Source: Siminovitchia sp047228825 (GTDB lineage: Bacteria; Bacillota; Bacilli; Bacillales; Bacillaceae_C). Taken from it: 42,776 nt of DNA. Below are positions 18,179-27,374 of this stretch, piece by piece. Numbering within the stretch: position 1 is the first letter of the stretch; each line of letters opens with the position of its first letter. The stretch spans positions 1 through 42,776 of the forward strand of contig NZ_JBFEGN010000024.1 in the NCBI RefSeq assembly GCF_047228825.1. Direction: 5' to 3'. A model generated the notes under the pieces. That model was not told the origin of the DNA, ran no database searches, and saw only the letters and a list, made by a program, of their open reading frames with translations. The translations under genes were made by a program, and so were the position numbers.

Positions 18179-19110
18179 TGAGTAAGCATGAACTGAATTT
18201 GACGGAAGAGATGTTTTTGCCCGCGGAAGACAATTATAAAGAAGCTGAAAAAATTGCAAGGCCTTCAGTTTCCTACTGGTCCGATGTATGGCGCAGACTC
18301 GTTGAAAACAAGCTTGCAATGCTCGGACTAATTGTTATTATTTTATTGACGATCATGGCTATTATTGGTCCGCATTTAAACGGATTTACGTATTATGAAC
18401 AGGACTTTACAAAAAAGAATGTGAGGCCGAATTCCGAACACTGGTTTGGAACTGATTCGGCTGGTAGAGATCTATTTACCCGCAGTTGGTATGGTGCGAG
18501 AATTTCACTGTTTATCGGTTTAATGGCTGCGTTGATCGATTTCTTGATCGGTGTTGTATACGGGGGCATTTCAGCCTTAAAAGGCGGCCGCATCGATAAT
18601 GTGATGATGAGGATCGCTGAAATCCTGTACTCGATTCCTTATTTGCTTGTTGTCATTTTAGTCATGATTGTTATGCAACAGGGGATTTGGCCAATCATTA
18701 TTGCTTTGTCGATCACAGGCTGGATCCAGATGGCCAGGCTTGTACGGGGCCAGGTTCTGCAATTGAAGGAGCAGGAATTTGTTTATGCGTCCAATGCAAT
18801 GGGAGCTAAAATGGGCTGGATTTTAAGAAAGCACATGATCCCGAATACACTCGGACCGATTCTTGTCAATATCACCCTTACTGTGCCGACGGCCATTTTT
18901 GCTGAGGCCACCTTAAGTTTTCTGGGATTAGGCGTTCAGGCGCCCCAGGCAAGCTGGGGGACGCTTGTGAATGATTCCCTTGGCAGCATCCATGTGGGAA
19001 ATTTTTATCAATTGTTCATACCATCTATTTTAATATCTTTAACAATGCTGGCATTTAACGTATTTGGCGATGGACTCAGGGATGCGCTTGATCCCAGATT
19101 ACGAGAATGA
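18178..19110 (+). CDS. oppC: oligopeptide ABC transporter permease OppC
   Basis: A 310-aa permease partner of OppB. A hydrophilic N-terminus of about 40 residues is followed by the first helix. F-G-T-D-S-A-G-R-D-L-F is the OppC family signature, and the EAA-type loop A-S-N-A-M-G-A and the ending D-A-L-D-P-R-L are present. Its stop is just before the oppD ribosome binding site. Confidence 0.95.
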   Translation: MSKHELNLTEEMFLPAEDNYKEAEKIARPSVSYWSDVWRRLVENKLAMLGLIVIILLTIMAIIGPHLNGFTYYEQDFTKKNVRPNSEHWFGTDSAGRDLFTRSWYGARISLFIGLMAALIDFLIGVVYGGISALKGGRIDNVMMRIAEILYSIPYLLVVILVMIVMQQGIWPIIIALSITGWIQMARLVRGQVLQLKEQEFVYASNAMGAKMGWILRKHMIPNTLGPILVNITLTVPTAIFAEATLSFLGLGVQAPQASWGTLVNDSLGSIHVGNFYQLFIPSILISLTMLAFNVFGDGLRDALDPRLRE

Positions 19111-19124
19111 GAGAGGTGAAAGAT

Positions 19125-20120
19125 ATGGGGAACGTACTGGAAGTAAAAGACTTGCATGTATCCTTTCACACTTATGCCGGAGAGATAAAAGCGGTCCGCG
19201 GCGTCAATTTTAACGTAAGAGAAGGAGAGACGGTGGCCATCGTCGGGGAATCGGGCTGCGGGAAAAGTGTGACGGCCAAATCGATCATGAGGCTGCTCCC
19301 TTCGCCGCCTGTTAAATATAAACAGGGTTCGATACAATTCCGCGGAAAAGATCTTCTTAATGTAACTGAAAAAGAAATGCAGCGTATCAGGGGCAATCAA
19401 ATCAGCATGATTTTCCAAGATCCAATGACGTCCCTGAACCCTACAAGCAAAATTGGAAACCAAATTATAGAGGCCATTCTCAAACATAATAATATGAGTA
19501 AAAAAGCAGCCGTTGAAAAAGCGATTGAAATGCTCAAGCTCGTGGGAATTCCGCAGCCTGACAAACGGGTGAATCAATATCCGCATGAATTTTCGGGCGG
19601 AATGCGGCAAAGAGCCATGATTGCCATGGCGCTGGCCTGCAATCCAAGGCTGTTGATCGCGGACGAGCCGACGACTGCCCTGGATGTGACGATACAGGCC
19701 CAAATACTGGAGTTAATGAAAAAAATCCAGGAGGAAACCGGAACATCCATTATCATCATTACTCACGATTTAGGAGTGGTCGCGGAAATGGCCGATCGCG
19801 TGGTCGTCATGTATGCCGGCCAGGTGATCGAAAGCGGAACGGTGAAAGAGCTCTTTGCCAAACCTCAACATCCATACACGATGGGATTATTAAATTCAGT
19901 TCCGCGTTTGGACATGGATAAAAAACAGCCGCTTGCTCCTATTATCGGTACTCCGCCAGACTTGATCGATCCTCCGGAAGGGTGCCCGTTTTATGCTAGG
20001 TGCAAATATGCCATGCGCGTATGTGAACATCATGATCCGGAGCTCGATGAAGTAAGCACAAACCAGTTTGCCGCTTGCTGGCTCCATCACCCGATGGCCC
20101 AAAAGAGAGCAAGTGTGTAA
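19125..20120 (+). CDS. oppD: oligopeptide ABC transporter ATPase OppD
   Basis: ATPase of about 331 aa powering peptide import. Walker A G-E-S-G-C-G-K-S, signature F-S-G-G-M-R-Q-R, Walker B L-L-I-A-D-E-P-T, switch His in I-T-H-D-L. The C-terminal oligopeptide-transporter domain has four Cys (G-C-P-F-Y-A-R-C ... V-C ... A-A-C) likely to hold an iron-sulfur cluster, as in related DppD/OppD proteins. I chose ATG 19125, which has AGAGGTGA five bases upstream; ATG 19107 overlaps oppC but lacks a site. Confidence 0.94.
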   Translation: MGNVLEVKDLHVSFHTYAGEIKAVRGVNFNVREGETVAIVGESGCGKSVTAKSIMRLLPSPPVKYKQGSIQFRGKDLLNVTEKEMQRIRGNQISMIFQDPMTSLNPTSKIGNQIIEAILKHNNMSKKAAVEKAIEMLKLVGIPQPDKRVNQYPHEFSGGMRQRAMIAMALACNPRLLIADEPTTALDVTIQAQILELMKKIQEETGTSIIIITHDLGVVAEMADRVVVMYAGQVIESGTVKELFAKPQHPYTMGLLNSVPRLDMDKKQPLAPIIGTPPDLIDPPEGCPFYARCKYAMRVCEHHDPELDEVSTNQFAACWLHHPMAQKRASV

Positions 20121-20135
20121 CAAAGGAGGAAGCAA

Positions 20136-21128
20136 ATGGCACCGCAATTGAAAGAAAAAAAATCTTTTGAACAGGGAAATTCTTCTTCCCCTTTGATTCA
20201 AATAAAGAATTTGAAAAAATACTTTACCGTAGGCGATAATAAACTGAAGGCGGTAGACGGGTTAAATTTGGATATATACCCGGGAGAAACTGTCGGCCTT
20301 GTTGGTGAAAGCGGATGCGGAAAATCAACTGCCGGCAGAACGATCATCCGATTATATGAGCCTACTTCAGGTGAAGTTTTATATAATGGAAAAAATATTT
20401 ATCAAAATAATGACCGTGAAATGTCGAAGTTACGGCGGGAAATCCAAATGATATTCCAGGATCCCTATGCGTCACTGAATCCACGAATGACCGTTGAGGA
20501 AGTCATCGGCGAGCCGTTCGCAATTCACGGTTTGTTGGGCGGAAAAAAGAAACGTGAGCGCATTAAAGAATTGCTGCGGCTGGTCGGTTTGAATGCCGAC
20601 CATATCAGCCGCTTTCCCCATGAGTTCAGCGGCGGACAGCGCCAGCGGATCGGCATTGCGCGTGCCCTTGCACTGGATCCGAAATTCATAGTTTGTGATG
20701 AGCCGATATCGGCCCTTGACGTATCAATCCAGGCCCAGGTCGTGAACCTTTTAAAAGATTTGCAAAGGAAAATGGGTTTGACGTATTTATTTATTGCCCA
20801 TGACTTATCTATGGTCAAATATATATCCGACCGCATCCTCGTTATGTATCTTGGAAAAATGTTCGAGCTTGCCGATAGTGAACAGCTGTATGATGACCCA
20901 TTGCATCCGTACACGAAAGCATTATTGTCATCGGTCCCGATACCGGACCCGGAAGTTAAGCGAGAGCGGATTATTTTAAAAGGCGATGTCCCTAGCCCCA
21001 TTGACCCTCCAAGCGGATGTGTATTTCGAACGCGCTGTCCGGCCGCCATGGATGTATGTGCCAAGATTGAGCCGGAATGGCAGGAAGTGAAGCCGGGGCA
21101 TTTTACAGCGTGTCATCTATATCAATAG
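20136..21128 (+). CDS. oppF: oligopeptide ABC transporter ATPase OppF
   Basis: The second ATPase, 330 aa. Walker A G-E-S-G-C-G-K-S, signature F-S-G-G-Q-R-Q-R, Walker B F-I-V-C-D-E-P-I, switch His in I-A-H-D-L. It keeps the C-terminal Cys-containing domain (G-C-V-F-R-T-R-C). The ATG follows AAAGGAGGAAG, a near-ideal ribosome binding site. Last gene of oppABCDF. Confidence 0.95.
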   Translation: MAPQLKEKKSFEQGNSSSPLIQIKNLKKYFTVGDNKLKAVDGLNLDIYPGETVGLVGESGCGKSTAGRTIIRLYEPTSGEVLYNGKNIYQNNDREMSKLRREIQMIFQDPYASLNPRMTVEEVIGEPFAIHGLLGGKKKRERIKELLRLVGLNADHISRFPHEFSGGQRQRIGIARALALDPKFIVCDEPISALDVSIQAQVVNLLKDLQRKMGLTYLFIAHDLSMVKYISDRILVMYLGKMFELADSEQLYDDPLHPYTKALLSSVPIPDPEVKRERIILKGDVPSPIDPPSGCVFRTRCPAAMDVCAKIEPEWQEVKPGHFTACHLYQ

Positions 21129-21193
21129 CGCGGATTGCCAGACCGGGAACGGTATTGGTCAAATATTGGAATATCTCTTAAAATACTTCTTGA

Positions 21194-21230
21194 AACCTTG
21201 CAATCATGCGGATTGTGAGGTTTTTCTTTT
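21194..21230 (+). terminator. rho-independent terminator of the opp operon
   Basis: A 12-bp stem (AACCTTGCAATC with GATTGTGAGGTT, two wobble pairs), loop ATGCG, then TTTTTCTTTT. It sits between the convergent oppF and CPBP genes. Confidence 0.85.
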
Positions 21231-21237
21231 GGGTTGC

Positions 21238-21936
21238 TTATCCTCGCTTCTTTAGAACATTGACTTCAAGCGGATATAAAAGTAAATGAAAGCACATATG
21301 AACCAGTATTGCGGCAAATATGCCATTTTCATAAAATTGCCATCCGCAAATAACGCCTACAAGCATATTGCCTATAAATATATAGCTGTACAGGGCAAAT
21401 GATTTTCCGGCTATTGAGGAACCTGGATAATGCGCCAGGGTAAAAATCAAACTGGATACAACAATCGATGTGAGTACCGATGTTCTTTCTGTTAACATTG
21501 ATTGCGTGAACCAAAGTAGAAAACTCATAATCCCCCAACGAAAGATGAGCTCTTCAACTACACTTGCATACAAAATTCGAGCAGCAATGCCAATTGAATT
21601 TCTATGTTTTTCAATCTTATAAAACGCTTCGCCTAAAAGGGGCCTAAAGAAACCGTAATAGATGAAAAGATGTGTAACCGAACACCCGATGCCTGCTACA
21701 GCCGCCTCAACCCAACTGCTCATATAGATATTTTGTGCATTAAGACTGATTTTATTGATTAATGCAGCACCCAGTGCTACAAAAATGCTTAGGAAAACAA
21801 TTTGTAGCATAATAGCTGCAGCAATCGGCGCTTCTCTTTTTCCCGAAGCCGTTTTATGATTAAGCATGATTGAAGAAATTATAATGCCCGGGACGGAAAT
21901 AGAAATAAGCGTTAAAAACAGGGCCCAATTAAACAT
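21238..21936 (-). CDS. CPBP-family intramembrane protease
   Basis: A 232-aa polytopic membrane protein of the CAAX/CPBP (Abi) family. The three family motifs are visible: E-E-L-I-F-R (catalytic glutamates), F-T-L-A-H, and H-M-C-F-H in the last helix. Such proteins are glutamate intramembrane proteases or immunity and regulatory factors; the substrate is unknown. I placed the start at ATG 21936 (M-F-N-W-A-L-F), with GAGG upstream inside the marR gene and an 8-bp overlap. A longer upstream in-frame extension reads through marR and is unlikely. It is co-transcribed with marR. Confidence 0.88.
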   Translation of the reverse strand: MFNWALFLTLISISVPGIIISSIMLNHKTASGKREAPIAAAIMLQIVFLSIFVALGAALINKISLNAQNIYMSSWVEAAVAGIGCSVTHLFIYYGFFRPLLGEAFYKIEKHRNSIGIAARILYASVVEELIFRWGIMSFLLWFTQSMLTERTSVLTSIVVSSLIFTLAHYPGSSIAGKSFALYSYIFIGNMLVGVICGWQFYENGIFAAILVHMCFHLLLYPLEVNVLKKRG

Positions 21937-22372
21937 GGTCTGATTCCTCAACAATGAGACTATACAATTTTTTGGCAAAATCTCTAAACTGCTTTGTTTC
22001 TCTGATGGATAATTTAGAATAATATTTTTCGATAACTAAGTTATCCATTTCCTCATACTTTTTAAAAAATTCCTTTCCTTTCTCGCCTACTGTCACCAAA
22101 ATCTCCCTTCTATTTTGGGGATTAATACTTCTTGAGACATAGTTTTCTTGCTCCAGCTTATTAACCAGTTGGCTGACTGAACTCATTGATAAATTTAATT
22201 GCTGGGATATGTCTTGTATCTTTGCCGGTTCAATTTCATGGATAAGATGGAGGACCATAAACTGCTTTGGAGAGAGTTCAATTTCCAGTAAGGAGTAATA
22301 GTTAATTGCCAAATAATGATTGATTTTATCAAATAATAAAAAACCTTCTTTAATGAATTCACCCTGGTTCAC
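21929..22372 (-). CDS. MarR-family transcriptional regulator
   Basis: A 147-aa winged-helix repressor. The recognition region reads I-Q-D-I-S-Q-Q-L-N-L-S-M-S-S-V-S-Q-L-V-N-K-L-E, followed by the wing with N-P-Q-N-R-R-E-I-L-V. The GTG at 22372 has GAGGTGA five bases upstream and is preferred to ATG 22408, which would put the candidate operator inside the gene. It overlaps the CPBP gene, which it probably regulates together with itself. Confidence 0.9.
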   Translation of the reverse strand: MNQGEFIKEGFLLFDKINHYLAINYYSLLEIELSPKQFMVLHLIHEIEPAKIQDISQQLNLSMSSVSQLVNKLEQENYVSRSINPQNRREILVTVGEKGKEFFKKYEEMDNLVIEKYYSKLSIRETKQFRDFAKKLYSLIVEESDHV

Positions 22373-22386
22373 ATGAATCACCTCAT

Positions 22387-22409
22387 AATGTTTTAAGTAG
22401 TTAAACATT
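22387..22409. promoter_or_regulatory. candidate MarR operator
   Basis: Inverted repeat AATGTTT (22387-22393) and AAACATT (22403-22409) with a 9-bp spacer, between the marR promoter and its start codon. Position and symmetry suit autoregulation; binding is inferred. Confidence 0.45.
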
Positions 22410-22421
22410 TTATTCAGTTAA

Positions 22422-22450
22422 AATATATAATATGTATTTACAAATGTCAA
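22422..22450 (-). promoter_or_regulatory. SigA-type promoter for marR-CPBP
   Basis: Minus strand: -35 TTGACA (22450-22445), 17-bp spacer, -10 TATATT (22427-22422). Consensus -35 and a good -10. Confidence 0.85.
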
Positions 22451-22610
22451 GAAACGAAACGTTATGATGTAAAATACAGGGACAGATATTGAAAAAGTGA
22501 GCTGTATGATGAAGTCTTTCATATAACTTTAGCGTGGAATACCCCGTGAACCGTTTCCGCAAATCCGGAATTTTTTTTCTAATTCCGACACGATTTAAAT
22601 ACATTGGGAA
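22451..22610. other. intergenic region between the marR and his promoters
   Basis: About 160 bp between divergent promoters with no gene. It holds one inverted repeat (CGGAATT 22566-22572, AATTCCG 22581-22587) around a T-rich loop. The stretch TAGCGTGGAATACCCCGTG (about 22532-22550) slightly resembles a T-box core, but no stem I specifier or antiterminator can be drawn, and it lies upstream of the his promoter. Confidence 0.4.
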
Positions 22611-22640
22611 TTGACGTTTAATTTACTTTTATGGTAAAGT
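22611..22640 (+). promoter_or_regulatory. SigA-type promoter for the his operon
   Basis: -35 TTGACG (22611-22616), 18-bp spacer, -10 TAAAGT (22635-22640). About 70 bp ahead of hisZ. The leader is too short for a T-box riboswitch. Confidence 0.7.
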
Positions 22641-22711
22641 AATACCAATTTATTAAAATCCTTTAGTTCGATAGAGAGTTAAAGAATAATGGTTTCGGGA
22701 AGTGACATGTT

Positions 22712-23836
22712 ATGTTTTTGCCAGCAGGAAGCAGAGATGAAATGGGGTCCGCCGTCAGCAACCGGTTTTCGGTTATGGAGACGTTCCGCAAGGTTGTGAC
22801 ATTACGCGGCTATGAAATGATTTCGACGCCAGTTGTGGAATATGCGTCCACTTTTACAAATGAATACGTTAATATGAAATTGCAAAACATGTTAAAGTGG
22901 TTCAATTCCGAAGGCGAGATTGAAGTGCTGCGTCCCGATTGGACGACAGCGATTGCGAGGGCTTTATCTTCCCAGGAAGCCACACCGCAAAAATGGGCCT
23001 ATCAAGGGTCCGTATTTAAAACGGACCACCCGGGGGTAGAATGCAACCAGGCCGGCATTGAAATATTACATATGCCGCTTTTGATTGGAGAAATCGAAAG
23101 TCTGCTCATGGCACATTCTTTTTTGAATGAAATTGGGATGGGCGATTATGTGATTGAGCTGGGGCATGCAGATATTTATGAAAGCATTGTTTCAAAGCTG
23201 CAGCTTGGTAAAGATGACGGTGAAAAGCTGCGCCAGGCGATGCATGACAAGAAAAAAGATGAGGTGTACCATATCGCACTCCATAACGGAGGCAAAGAAG
23301 CGGCGGGCGAGCTGGCGGCGCTTGTGGATGCATATGGGGATATCGGGATCATCGATGAGTATGAGAAGCGCTGGAAAGACCGCGGCCACTTGCTTCAAAT
23401 TCTCGAACAGATGAAAAAGACAGCCCATATTTTGAAAGAATCCGGAAGCGGGGACATTCTCGTTGATTTGGGAAGGGTCAAAAATTTGCCTTATTATTCC
23501 GGGATGATGTACAGGGGCTTTTTGAAAAAAACCGGTGACGTTTGCTTTTCCGGCGGCCGCTACGACAAGCTGTATGACAGATACGGCCGGAATGTATCTG
23601 CGGCCGGTTTGGCGTTTGATCTGGATATTCTTGCCGAGCAATATGAGGAAGAAAGCGCCAGGCAGCGCGTTTGCATAATTGCCAACGCCGATACGATCGT
23701 TTATGCGGAAAAATTACGAAAATCGTTTGAAAACTGCATTGTGGACGTGCAATTGGAAGCCACGGATGCCGAAAATTATGATAAAGTAGTGGAGATACAA
23801 TTGATTGATGGAAAATATGAGGTGTTGGAAAAGTGA
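22712..23836 (+). CDS. hisZ: ATP phosphoribosyltransferase regulatory subunit HisZ
   Basis: A 374-aa histidyl-tRNA-synthetase-like subunit that activates short HisG and gives histidine feedback. The N-terminal class II-like part has L-R-P-D-W-T-T-A-I-A-R (motif 2 region), and the motif 3-like F-S-G-G-R-Y-D-K-L is at about 275. It lacks a C-terminal anticodon-binding domain, separating it from HisS. Its stop overlaps the hisG GTG (GTGA). Presence of hisZ fits the short hisG next to it. Confidence 0.95.
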   Translation: MFLPAGSRDEMGSAVSNRFSVMETFRKVVTLRGYEMISTPVVEYASTFTNEYVNMKLQNMLKWFNSEGEIEVLRPDWTTAIARALSSQEATPQKWAYQGSVFKTDHPGVECNQAGIEILHMPLLIGEIESLLMAHSFLNEIGMGDYVIELGHADIYESIVSKLQLGKDDGEKLRQAMHDKKKDEVYHIALHNGGKEAAGELAALVDAYGDIGIIDEYEKRWKDRGHLLQILEQMKKTAHILKESGSGDILVDLGRVKNLPYYSGMMYRGFLKKTGDVCFSGGRYDKLYDRYGRNVSAAGLAFDLDILAEQYEEESARQRVCIIANADTIVYAEKLRKSFENCIVDVQLEATDAENYDKVVEIQLIDGKYEVLEK

Positions 23837-24453
23837 AACCGATTATTGCTTTAACAAAAGGGAGACTGGAAAAGCAATTTCTTAACTTTTTAGAATCCCT
23901 GCATTATGATATACAGCCTTTAAAGGAGAAAGGCAGAAAGCTGCAAATAGAGACGGAGGATTTTTATGCCGTATTTGCCAAAGGAGTAGATGTGGCAACT
24001 TACGTGGAACATGGGATCGCCGATATTGGAATTGTCGGCGAAGATATATTGCTAGAGTTTGAGCCTGATGTGTACGATTTGCTGCCGCTCCCTTTCGGAA
24101 AATGCCGCTTGGCTGTCGCAGGCGAGCCTAAGGCAAAAAACAAGTTTGCCAAACAGCGAATCGCGACAAAGTTTCCAAATATCACGACGAAATATTTTCG
24201 GGAAAGAGGGAAATCGGTCGATATCGTGAAGCTGGAAGGATCGGTTGAGCTGGCTCCGCTATTGGGTCTGGCGGACAATATTGTTGATATTGTGGAAACG
24301 GGAAATACTTTGAAGGAGAACGGGCTTGTAATTAAGGAAGAAATGCTGGCCATCAGTGCCCGCTGCATTGCAAACCGAAACTCCCTGAAGCTGAAGAAGG
24401 CCATTTTGGCTCCTCTTATTGACTCCTTCCGGATGGAGGAGGCAGCCATATGA
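23833..24453 (+). CDS. hisG: ATP phosphoribosyltransferase, short form
   Basis: Catalyses the first step of histidine synthesis, ATP plus PRPP to phosphoribosyl-ATP. 206 aa, the short form without the C-terminal ACT-like regulatory domain, which needs HisZ. Family features: L-T-K-G-R-L near the N-terminus, D-I-G-I-V-G-E-D-I, and the PRPP loop region D-I-V-E-T-G-N-T-L. GTG start overlapping hisZ; its TGA overlaps the hisD ATG. Confidence 0.96.
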   Translation: MKPIIALTKGRLEKQFLNFLESLHYDIQPLKEKGRKLQIETEDFYAVFAKGVDVATYVEHGIADIGIVGEDILLEFEPDVYDLLPLPFGKCRLAVAGEPKAKNKFAKQRIATKFPNITTKYFRERGKSVDIVKLEGSVELAPLLGLADNIVDIVETGNTLKENGLVIKEEMLAISARCIANRNSLKLKKAILAPLIDSFRMEEAAI

Positions 24454-25733
24454 TTCGAAGTTATTCTCCAAAGGATTTTAAGGATACTTTTATTTCCGCT
24501 AAAACAAAAAAACAGCCATTTGACAGTGACGTTTTACAGACTGTGAAACACATATTGGATGATATCCGGAACCGCGGCGATGAGGCCCTGAAGGAATATA
24601 CGGAGAAGTTTGACGGTTTAACCGCTGACTGCCTGTCAGTCTCCAAGGAAGAGCGGGAAAGCGCCTGGAAGGAGGTCGCTCCGGAAGTCGTTGACGCGCT
24701 GAAAAAAGCAGCGGAAAACATCAGGAATTTTCACTCCAAACAGCTGCAAACATCACGCGTGATGGAAATGACCGAAGACATTGTTGCCGGGCAGCTATTC
24801 CGGCCCATTGAGCGGGTTGGCATTTATGTCCCGGGCGGAAAAGCCTCGTATCCGTCAACGGTTCTTATGAATGCCATACCCGCAAAGCTTGCCGGCGTCA
24901 AAAAAATTGTCATGGCAACCCCGGCGAGGGATGGCAAAAGTATTCCGCCCGTTTTGTCGGTTGCTGCAGACATTGCGGGAGTGGACACAATCTATAAAAT
25001 CGGCGGGAGCCAGGCGATCGGGGCGCTGGCATACGGGACAGAACAAATTGAGGCAGTCGATAAAATTGTCGGTCCCGGGAATGCCTATGTGGCCGCTGCA
25101 AAATCTCTCGTTTTCGGCGATGTCGGAATCGATATGATTGCCGGCCCTTCGGAAGTGGCGATTATCGCTGATGAGTCAGCCCATCCGGCACATTTGGCTG
25201 CAGACTTAATCGCGCAAGCCGAACATGATGAAAAGGCGCGTTCTTTTATTTTTTGCACTTCGCAAGACCTTCTTGAAAAAACACTGGAAGAAGTAAAACA
25301 GCAATGTGAAAAGCTTCCGCGCAAAGATATTGCCGAAGTGTCACTCACCAATGAAGGGGCGGCTGTCTTCGTCGATTCCGTAGATGAAGCATTTGAACTT
25401 GTCAACGCCCTTGCTCCCGAACATTTGGAAATACAGACTAAGAACGCACTGCATCATTTAAGCAAAGTACAAAATGCCGGTTCTGTATTCATCGGCAGCC
25501 ATACACCGGAGGCTGTCGGCGACTATTTTGCCGGGCCGAACCACGTGTTGCCGACGGTTGGGACAGCCCGCTTTTCTTCGGGATTGTCCGTCGATGATTT
25601 TATCAAAAAAACAACCTATGTATATTATTCAGAAAACGCATTGCGTTCGGCCGCTCCCTATGTGGAAACCCTTGCGAAAGAAGAGGAGCTTGACGGCCAT
25701 GCGCGTGCAGTGAAAGTGAGGCTGGAGCAGTGA
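24450..25733 (+). CDS. hisD: histidinol dehydrogenase
   Basis: NAD-dependent oxidation of histidinol to histidine, the last two steps. 427 aa. Signatures: V-P-G-G-K-A-S-Y-P-S, the long I-G-G-S-Q-A-I-G-A-L-A-Y-G-T region, G-P-G-N and the zinc/catalytic area A-E-H-D-E-K-A. Start overlaps hisG (ATGA), end overlaps hisC (GTGA). Confidence 0.97.
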   Translation: MIRSYSPKDFKDTFISAKTKKQPFDSDVLQTVKHILDDIRNRGDEALKEYTEKFDGLTADCLSVSKEERESAWKEVAPEVVDALKKAAENIRNFHSKQLQTSRVMEMTEDIVAGQLFRPIERVGIYVPGGKASYPSTVLMNAIPAKLAGVKKIVMATPARDGKSIPPVLSVAADIAGVDTIYKIGGSQAIGALAYGTEQIEAVDKIVGPGNAYVAAAKSLVFGDVGIDMIAGPSEVAIIADESAHPAHLAADLIAQAEHDEKARSFIFCTSQDLLEKTLEEVKQQCEKLPRKDIAEVSLTNEGAAVFVDSVDEAFELVNALAPEHLEIQTKNALHHLSKVQNAGSVFIGSHTPEAVGDYFAGPNHVLPTVGTARFSSGLSVDDFIKKTTYVYYSENALRSAAPYVETLAKEEELDGHARAVKVRLEQ

Positions 25734-26806
25734 GAAAGACACTTTCGGGCATCAGCCCTTATAAGGTAAAGCCAGAGCCGGGCGACATCATTAGACTGGA
25801 CAACAATGAAGCTTATACGAGTTTGCTTTCGTACGTTGATTTTTCCGAACTTGAAAAAACGCTGATTAACCGCTATCCGGCAGAAAGTACGGAAGCCCTC
25901 ATTGAGGCGTACAGCAAATTTTCCGGTTTTCCCCAAAACAATTTATTGGCAGGTAATGGGTCGGACGAATGCATTACACTCATATGCCAATATGCTCTTG
26001 ATCCCGGAGATGTCGTGATGGTATTGGAACCTGATTTTTCAATGTATGAGAAAAACGCCCGTATTATGGGAGCAAATATTGAAAAAATCGCTTTACATGA
26101 TGATTTTTCCATGCCGATTGAAACCGTTTTGAAAAAAATTGAACAAAAGAAGCCAAAGCTCTTCTTATTATCAAACCCGAACAATCCGACTGGCAGGCTT
26201 TATGAACAACAGGATATAGAGCAAATCATTGCTGCGCTGGAAGCACATGGCGAAGGGATTCTTGTGTTAGATGAGGCCTATATCGATTTTGCGGGTGAAT
26301 CTCCGTTTGCGCCAAAGCTGCTTGATTATCACAATCTCATCATTTTAAGAACGGCTTCCAAAGCGCTTGGAATGGCGGCACTCCGGCTCGGGTTTTTGGC
26401 TGCCAATGATCATCTTATTGACGGGATCGGCGCTGTCAAACCGCCTTATAATGTCAATACGGTCTCCGCTCAAATCGGGACGCAGCTGTTAAAAAAACCG
26501 GAGCTTCTGGATCAATTTTTGCTCATACAGCTGGCCCAAATTGCCGAACTGGAAGAGCTGCTCAACGAATTTGCCGATGGAGTGGAAGGTTCCATTTTAT
26601 ATCCTTCCAGTACCAATTTTTTCTTAATGAAATTAAACGAAGCGAAAAGCCTGACAGACTTTTTATATGAGAAAAAGATCAAGATCCGCTATTTTGGCTG
26701 TCCGCTGGAAGCAGTCCGGATCTCGGCGGGCACCAAAGAAGAACATGAGAAATTGCGGGCAGCCTTGAAAGAATGGAGTGAGACTTATGCGCCAAGCATC
26801 CGGTAA
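25730..26806 (+). CDS. hisC: histidinol-phosphate aminotransferase
   Basis: PLP aminotransferase (class I/II fold) converting imidazole acetol phosphate to histidinol phosphate. 358 aa. The PLP lysine is about K211 in T-A-S-K-A-L-G-M. N-P-N-N-P-T-G (around 146) and the G-N-G-S-D-E phosphate-binding motif are present. GTG start overlapping hisD; its end overlaps hisB by about 20 bp. Confidence 0.95.
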   Translation: MRKTLSGISPYKVKPEPGDIIRLDNNEAYTSLLSYVDFSELEKTLINRYPAESTEALIEAYSKFSGFPQNNLLAGNGSDECITLICQYALDPGDVVMVLEPDFSMYEKNARIMGANIEKIALHDDFSMPIETVLKKIEQKKPKLFLLSNPNNPTGRLYEQQDIEQIIAALEAHGEGILVLDEAYIDFAGESPFAPKLLDYHNLIILRTASKALGMAALRLGFLAANDHLIDGIGAVKPPYNVNTVSAQIGTQLLKKPELLDQFLLIQLAQIAELEELLNEFADGVEGSILYPSSTNFFLMKLNEAKSLTDFLYEKKIKIRYFGCPLEAVRISAGTKEEHEKLRAALKEWSETYAPSIR

Positions 26807-27374
26807 GCGGGAGACAGCCGAAACGAAAATCGACCTGACGGTCCGGCTCGATGACCCATCGGAAATCAAGATTGAGACGGGGGTCGGATTTTTTGACCAT
26901 ATGCTGCATGCTTTTGCACGGCATGGACGGATCGGGCTTACGCTGCAAGTTGAAGGCGACCTGCATATCGACAGCCACCATACGGTTGAGGATACAGGCA
27001 TTGTGCTCGGAAAAGCCGTCCGGGAAGCGCTCGGGGACAAGCACGGCATTGTCCGCTTTGGTACATCGTACGTACCGATGGACGACGCGCTTGGGTTTGT
27101 TTCGCTTGATATAAGCGGCCGTCCATTTTTGCATTTTGAGGGTGAGTTTAATTTGCCTTCCCTGGGAAATTTTGATACGGAGCTCGTGAGGGAGTTTTTC
27201 CAGGCGTTTGCATTTCATGCAGGAATTACCCTCCATGCCAGGGTGCTCTATGGCGAAAATACCCATCACAAAATTGAAGCCCTTTTCAAGGCACTGGGAC
27301 GGGCATTGGCTGAAGCGGTAAAAATAGATCCTTCGTTGGAAGGTGTTCTGTCAACAAAGGGCTTGCTTGAATAA
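26787..27374 (+). CDS. hisB: imidazoleglycerol-phosphate dehydratase
   Basis: Monofunctional IGP dehydratase, 195 aa, as in Bacillus. The two metal-binding motifs are visible: D-S-H-H-T-V-E-D and T-H-H-K-I-E-A. The phosphatase domain of enteric HisB is absent, as expected. I chose ATG 26787, with GGAGTGA upstream inside hisC; GTG 26778 is in frame but lacks a site. It is followed by a 53-bp gap where hisH would normally lie. Confidence 0.95.
   Translation: MRQASGKRETAETKIDLTVRLDDPSEIKIETGVGFFDHMLHAFARHGRIGLTLQVEGDLHIDSHHTVEDTGIVLGKAVREALGDKHGIVRFGTSYVPMDDALGFVSLDISGRPFLHFEGEFNLPSLGNFDTELVREFFQAFAFHAGITLHARVLYGENTHHKIEALFKALGRALAEAVKIDPSLEGVLSTKGLLE

Noticed and set aside
22525..22590. T-box-like sequence ahead of hisZ
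   Set aside because: The GCGTGGAATACC stretch is only a weak match, no specifier stem or antiterminator can be drawn, and the likely his promoter lies downstream of it.
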